A stretch of 64,000 nt of DNA. Source: JBEKTY01 sp049515555 (lineage in GTDB: Bacteria; Planctomycetota; Planctomycetia; Pirellulales; Thermoguttaceae). This document shows positions 60,133 through 64,000 of the stretch, piece after piece. Location of the stretch: NCBI GenBank assembly GCA_049515555.1, contig JBEKTY010000016.1, positions 1 through 64,000 of the forward strand. Reading direction: 5' to 3'. The notes under the pieces are model-generated. The model made no database searches. It saw only the letters and a program-made list of their open reading frames with translations, and was not told the DNA's origin. A program made the translations under genes and the position numbers. Each line of letters starts with the position of its first letter. Position 1 is the first letter of the stretch.

Positions 60133-63100
60133 TCACCAGGGGAAGTAACGGTAAGGATCATCGAACTCTTCAGGCTTGTCGAGGTAGAATCCCGTCAGCC
60201 AGCGGCCGTCGCCGGCCGTATCTTTGCCAATCGGAGTTGAGAACCGCTCCAGCAGCGGCGTGGGCCCGTCGACGCCCATGTTCCCCAGGACGCGTGTAAC
60301 GAGGTAACTTGCCCGCCGGAACGTCCGCTTGAGGTTAAAGTACTTGCGGTAGTCGAACTCCCAGGGGGCCAGTTGGCAGAAGACCACTTTGGCATGCGGG
60401 GCAACCGCCAGCACGCCGTCGCCGATGGCGGTGACCCCTTCGGTGAGCAACTCGATCTGGCGGGGATCGCGGTTCATGACGTCGGCCGGCCCTATACCGG
60501 CAAGCAGCGAGGTCATGGCGGGGGGCTGGAACAGCGAGCAGATGTACTCGCGTTTCCGCGTCCGGACGGAGAAGGGCAGGAAGGCATTGGCCTCCTCCTG
60601 GCCCAGCCCGATGGCCAAGACGTTTCCGCCGGCGGCGACCCATCGGCGGATGACGTCGGCGTGCGCCGCCAGAGCCGGACTGGCGTGGGGCCCCACAACC
60701 AGGACCTCGTCGGTCCGGGGACTGCCGCCTTGATAGGCCGCAACGGCCAGCCCCATCTGCTCCAGGTGCTTGCGGCCGGCCTCCTGGCCGACGTAGCACA
60801 CCTTGCGCGCGGCCGGCGGCGCGTAGATGGAAACGTAGTTTAGTATATTGGCGACCAGCCGGGCGGCTGCCGGATCGTCCTGGGTGCGCCCCGTCACGTC
60901 CATCTGGCAGAGCAAGACGAGGCCCCGGCCCTCACGATACTCCATGAGCGGACTGAATTGGAGGCTGAATCCGCCGTCGGCGACGGGCAGGAAGTTCCCG
61001 AGGGCGGGTTTTTCGACCAGCACGGAGGCCACGTTCCCCCAGTTGCCGGCCCGGTAGGCGCGCGGCACCTGGATGCCGCACCACTGGATGGTCGGACCAA
61101 AATAGGGCTTCATCGTGTAATGGGTCAACCGCGGCGGCAAGATCGTCGCCTGGCCGCTCCAGTCGCGCAGACTCTCGCTTTCGAGTCCCGCGAGCAAAGG
61201 ATGGTCGGGCACGCGCGGGAAGACTTGTCTTAGACCGTACTCCTCGACGCGGAAGCCAAATCGCTTTTCCAGCACGTCGGCCGTCTGCTCGAACATGACG
61301 ACCTTCAGCCCCTGGCGGACCCGGGAGATGTCGGGCGCCGGACCGTCGACGGTGAGCGCCGCCTTGCCGACGATCAGCACACCGTAGCCGCCCAGATCGG
61401 CATCGGCGGCGACCGGATCATACTGAGCGCCCATCCGCGTGAGCAGCCTGGCTGTTTCGCCCTGGGGATCGAACAGGGCCGTCTTGACGGTCAGCGCGGG
61501 CGGCTTCGCGGGAGCCAGCACATTGACGGCAAACGTGTCCTCCTGGGTTTCGCCCGAGCTGAATCGGGCCGTTAGCGTGAGTTGATATGTACCCGGGTCA
61601 AGGTCGGCCGGCAGGGCGAAGCTCAGCGGCAGGCGCTGCTGCTGGCCGGTGGGGATGGTGAGCTTCCGGCTCCCTGCCAGCGGCTGTGGCAAGCCCAGCG
61701 ACCAGGAGCTGTCGCAACCGACCGTGGCCCGCGAGTCGTTGATGATGACGACCTGCTTGTCGACCGTTTGCCCGGCCAGGTAGTTGTGCTCCTTGGTGCT
61801 GAAGTGCGGCGGCTGGCCGGCGATGTAGGCCAGCAGGGGCATGTTGTTGCGCCGCAGGGCTTCGGCGGCTTTGGTGGGGATCCAGTCGTTGCGTTGGAAG
61901 GCGGTGTCAAAGGCCGCGTCGTTGCGGGTTTGGAGGTAATCCGGACTGATGCCGGGCTTCTGCAGGTTGTCCCAATCGACCTCGAGGTCCTGCCTCTCGC
62001 GCTGCACGCCGGCGCGCAACTCCCAGAACGCCGAATAACCCCAAGCGTTGCGGGCCGAGATTCCCCAGGTGCGGAAGGCACGCCAGTTGTCGCGGATGTA
62101 CATGGCCCAGACGTCGTCCTGCTGCTTGTGGCCCCAGGAGTAGGGGCTCGAGGGATTGAAGGGGTAATCCCACTTGAACCATTCGCGTCCGGAGCGCCAT
62201 TGCTGGGTTTCCCAGCGGAGGTTGGTCTTGTCGGCATCGTTGAGGCGGAAGGCCCTGTCGCCCAGGAACTGCGCGTTCCACTCGCCCATGCAGAACTCCC
62301 AGCGCAGCCGGGCGCTGCCCCAAGAGCGGACGCCCTTGTACCAGCCCCGATACATGGTCCAGTTGATGTCCCAGGGCACGCCGTACTCGCAGAACATCAG
62401 CGGCTTGACGCCTTCGGCGGCCCAGTGCTCGAACCAGTCGGAGCGTTCCTGGACGGGGACGAAATCCAGGTACAGGTTGTTGGTGTGTACGTGTCCCAAA
62501 GTGCCCGAGGAGTGGTGATACACCACGCGCGTGGGGTCGAGGCGCTCGACGATGGCCTGTGCCTTCAGGCCGTCCAGGGCGCCTCGATCGGTGCGGGGGC
62601 CGATCCGGCCCTCGGCATTGTGCCGCCCATCGGTCAAATCGGGATCGGTGTCTCCGTAGTAGCTCAGCGCGTTGTGGTTCATGGAGTACATGACCGCCGC
62701 GGGATGGTTTCCGGCCACACGGGCGTAGAACGCCGCGTGCCGGGCGTAGCCGTTGCTCTTCTCCACTTGCGGCGCGCCCCACTTGTAATGCTGGCAATGA
62801 GGCTGCGAGAGCGCCACCAGCATGCCCACGTCGTCGGCGGCCCGCAGCAGCTCGCTGAAACTGAGGTGCGCGCCGGGCGGGCAGCCGTAGTTGTGGGTGT
62901 AGACCGTATTGACCCCGAACGACTTGTCGCGGAGCAGGGTCTCGCGGACCGCCTCGTACGTGGCCCAGGCCGCCCCCATCTGGGCATTGTCGATGGGAAC
63001 GATGAACGAGTGGAAGGGCGTGCCGTTGAGATAGAAGTCCCGGCCGTCGATCCAGAACTCGCGGAACCCGAACCGCAGCGGGCGGAATACATCCAGCGCC

Positions 63101-64000
63101 TGAGAGCCGCCGTCTGCGAGCGACAGCTCCAAGCCATACATGTTCTGCGGTGTGTCGGTGTCCCACAGTTTCTCGGGCTTCCATGCGGCGGTGAAGGAGA
63201 AACGGCCGTCCTTCACGTCGGAGGCGGCGAACGCATCGCTCGTGAAAGCCTTGATCTTCCGGCCCTTGTCGCGGACCTCGGCCCGTAGACGATAGGACCT
63301 GCCCGGCGTGAGACCCTGCAAGGCGACGTCAAAAGTAATGGCCCACTTGCGGACCGACGTGTTGACTTGCACCTCGTCGACGCGGGCCCCTTGGGGCGTG
63401 CCTACCAGGAAGACGTCGCCGCACAGTCCCCGCAGCTCGACCGACCCCTTGACGGTCTTGGGCGCACTGGTGTCGGTAAAGGCTTGCATCACCGCGGCCA
63501 GGGGCACGGCCTTGACGCACAACGACAAGACTTGCTTCTGGCCGGGCCGGCAGGCGGACGTAATTTCGACCTCGCCGGAGGGGAAGTACATGTCGCCCAT
63601 CTTCCGGCCGTCGAGATACACGGCCGCGTAGGAGTTGAGATATTCGGCATAGACGGCGACGCGCCGCGCGTGCCAGGCGTCGGGAATCGATACCTCGCGC
63701 TGGTACCAGGCCACGCCGGCATCTCTCAGATTCTTGCTCTTCCAGGCCGGATGCGGATAGAGAGTCTGGCTGTTGGCCGACCAGGGCCCCGGGACCTTGT
63801 AGTATCCCCAGTTGTCGGCCGGGACGGTGGGCCCCACCTCGTCGGCCGGCTGCCAGCGCCATAACCCATTGATCGAGATACGTTCGCTGGTCGGGGTCGC
63901 CTCGCGATAGGCCCGGTCCATATCCCAGACGGCCTTGACCCCCGCCGGCAGCGGCGCATCGCGACCCGCAGCGGCGACCTCCACGGCCACGACCAGAACG
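60133..64000 (-). CDS. GH2-like beta-galactosidase-type protein, 5' end outside the window
   Basis: At least 1289 aa. The frame runs off the right edge, where the visible N-terminus (VLVVAVEVAAAG) looks like the end of a signal peptide. GH2 order is clear: sugar-binding jelly roll (GYYKVPGPWSANSQTLYPHP, AVYLDGRKMGDMYFPSGEV), immunoglobulin-like domain, then TIM barrel (GVNTVYTHNYGCPPG, PLMFCEYGVPWD). C-terminal Rossmann/GATase-like parts follow (YGVLIVGKAAL, NVLAIGLGQEE). The nucleophile Glu of FCEYG is present. The acid/base site, normally an Asn-Glu pair at the end of strand 4, reads MYSMNHN, so the Glu is replaced by His. The protein may be inactive or use another residue. Confidence 0.75.
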   Translation of the reverse strand, partial: VLVVAVEVAAAGRDAPLPAGVKAVWDMDRAYREATPTSERISINGLWRWQPADEVGPTVPADNWGYYKVPGPWSANSQTLYPHPAWKSKNLRDAGVAWYQREVSIPDAWHARRVAVYAEYLNSYAAVYLDGRKMGDMYFPSGEVEITSACRPGQKQVLSLCVKAVPLAAVMQAFTDTSAPKTVKGSVELRGLCGDVFLVGTPQGARVDEVQVNTSVRKWAITFDVALQGLTPGRSYRLRAEVRDKGRKIKAFTSDAFAASDVKDGRFSFTAAWKPEKLWDTDTPQNMYGLELSLADGGSQALDVFRPLRFGFREFWIDGRDFYLNGTPFHSFIVPIDNAQMGAAWATYEAVRETLLRDKSFGVNTVYTHNYGCPPGAHLSFSELLRAADDVGMLVALSQPHCQHYKWGAPQVEKSNGYARHAAFYARVAGNHPAAVMYSMNHNALSYYGDTDPDLTDGRHNAEGRIGPRTDRGALDGLKAQAIVERLDPTRVVYHHSSGTLGHVHTNNLYLDFVPVQERSDWFEHWAAEGVKPLMFCEYGVPWDINWTMYRGWYKGVRSWGSARLRWEFCMGEWNAQFLGDRAFRLNDADKTNLRWETQQWRSGREWFKWDYPFNPSSPYSWGHKQQDDVWAMYIRDNWRAFRTWGISARNAWGYSAFWELRAGVQRERQDLEVDWDNLQKPGISPDYLQTRNDAAFDTAFQRNDWIPTKAAEALRRNNMPLLAYIAGQPPHFSTKEHNYLAGQTVDKQVVIINDSRATVGCDSSWSLGLPQPLAGSRKLTIPTGQQQRLPLSFALPADLDPGTYQLTLTARFSSGETQEDTFAVNVLAPAKPPALTVKTALFDPQGETARLLTRMGAQYDPVAADADLGGYGVLIVGKAALTVDGPAPDISRVRQGLKVVMFEQTADVLEKRFGFRVEEYGLRQVFPRVPDHPLLAGLESESLRDWSGQATILPPRLTHYTMKPYFGPTIQWCGIQVPRAYRAGNWGNVASVLVEKPALGNFLPVADGGFSLQFSPLMEYREGRGLVLLCQMDVTGRTQDDPAAARLVANILNYVSIYAPPAARKVCYVGQEAGRKHLEQMGLAVAAYQGGSPRTDEVLVVGPHASPALAAHADVIRRWVAAGGNVLAIGLGQEEANAFLPFSVRTRKREYICSLFQPPAMTSLLAGIGPADVMNRDPRQIELLTEGVTAIGDGVLAVAPHAKVVFCQLAPWEFDYRKYFNLKRTFRRASYLVTRVLGNMGVDGPTPLLERFSTPIGKDTAGDGRWLTGFYLDKPEEFDDPYRYFPW

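Noticed and set aside
61582..63288. 568-codon open frame on the plus strand
   Set aside because: It is antisense to the GH2-like gene, without recognisable protein features.

Overview
This window is high-G+C bacterial DNA that looks like a Planctomycetota genome, probably from the Pirellulales-like, carbohydrate-degrading side. The inference rests on gene content: many very large secreted enzymes with signal peptides (GH127, GH29, GH2, a sulfatase, DUF1080, beta-helix proteins), Tat-exported Gfo/Idh and sugar-isomerase-like proteins, a beta-propeller/hydrazine-synthase-alpha-like protein with c-type heme sites, a DUF1559 protein, and the 37-residue Lys/Arg-rich peptide at 19531. No rRNA, tRNA or CRISPR array was seen.

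Layout. 1-0.8 kb holds two decayed gene ends. 0.8-11.6 kb is a minus-strand run: GH32/43-clan protein, GH127 arabinofuranosidase, propeller/diheme protein, and a 1149-aa unassigned secreted protein. 12.1-19.1 kb has a plus-strand Tat-exported TIM-barrel isomerase facing a minus-strand operon (sulfatase, HEAT-repeat protein, Gfo/Idh oxidoreductase, DUF1080). 20.3-31.5 kb is mostly plus strand: GH42-like protein, an acetylesterase-fucosidase fusion, a DUF6259-like protein, two internally deleted secreted proteins, and another TIM-barrel protein. 31.7-39.2 kb has two giant minus-strand enzymes (DUF6067/GH123-like and LamG-beta-helix-CBM9-like) with a truncated transposase immediately upstream. 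Together 0.8-39 kb reads as a degradation region for complex, partly sulfated and acetylated, arabinose/fucose-containing glycans (inference).

40-60 kb is different: a DUF1559 protein, a methyltransferase, a KamA-family radical SAM enzyme followed by two ATP-grasp ligases, the lactate-oxidation operon lutABC, two antitoxin-like orphans, a DnaQ-BRCT protein, an enlarged chimeric-looking DNA ligase, a cupin, a URO-D-like protein, a GNAT protein and an APC permease. The window ends inside a GH2-like gene.

The most unusual signal is in 45-58 kb. Tandem heptads (CTGANNN, CCACYAG, CCCCTCN) and octads (TCCCCGCG-like) occupy gene junctions, abut three start codons, supply the 3' end of lutB and lie in frame inside an ATP-grasp gene. 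Several different palindromic repeat families fill the remaining junctions. A second strong signal is the 854-aa LigA, which has a duplicated helix-hairpin-helix region beginning where base composition changes sharply.
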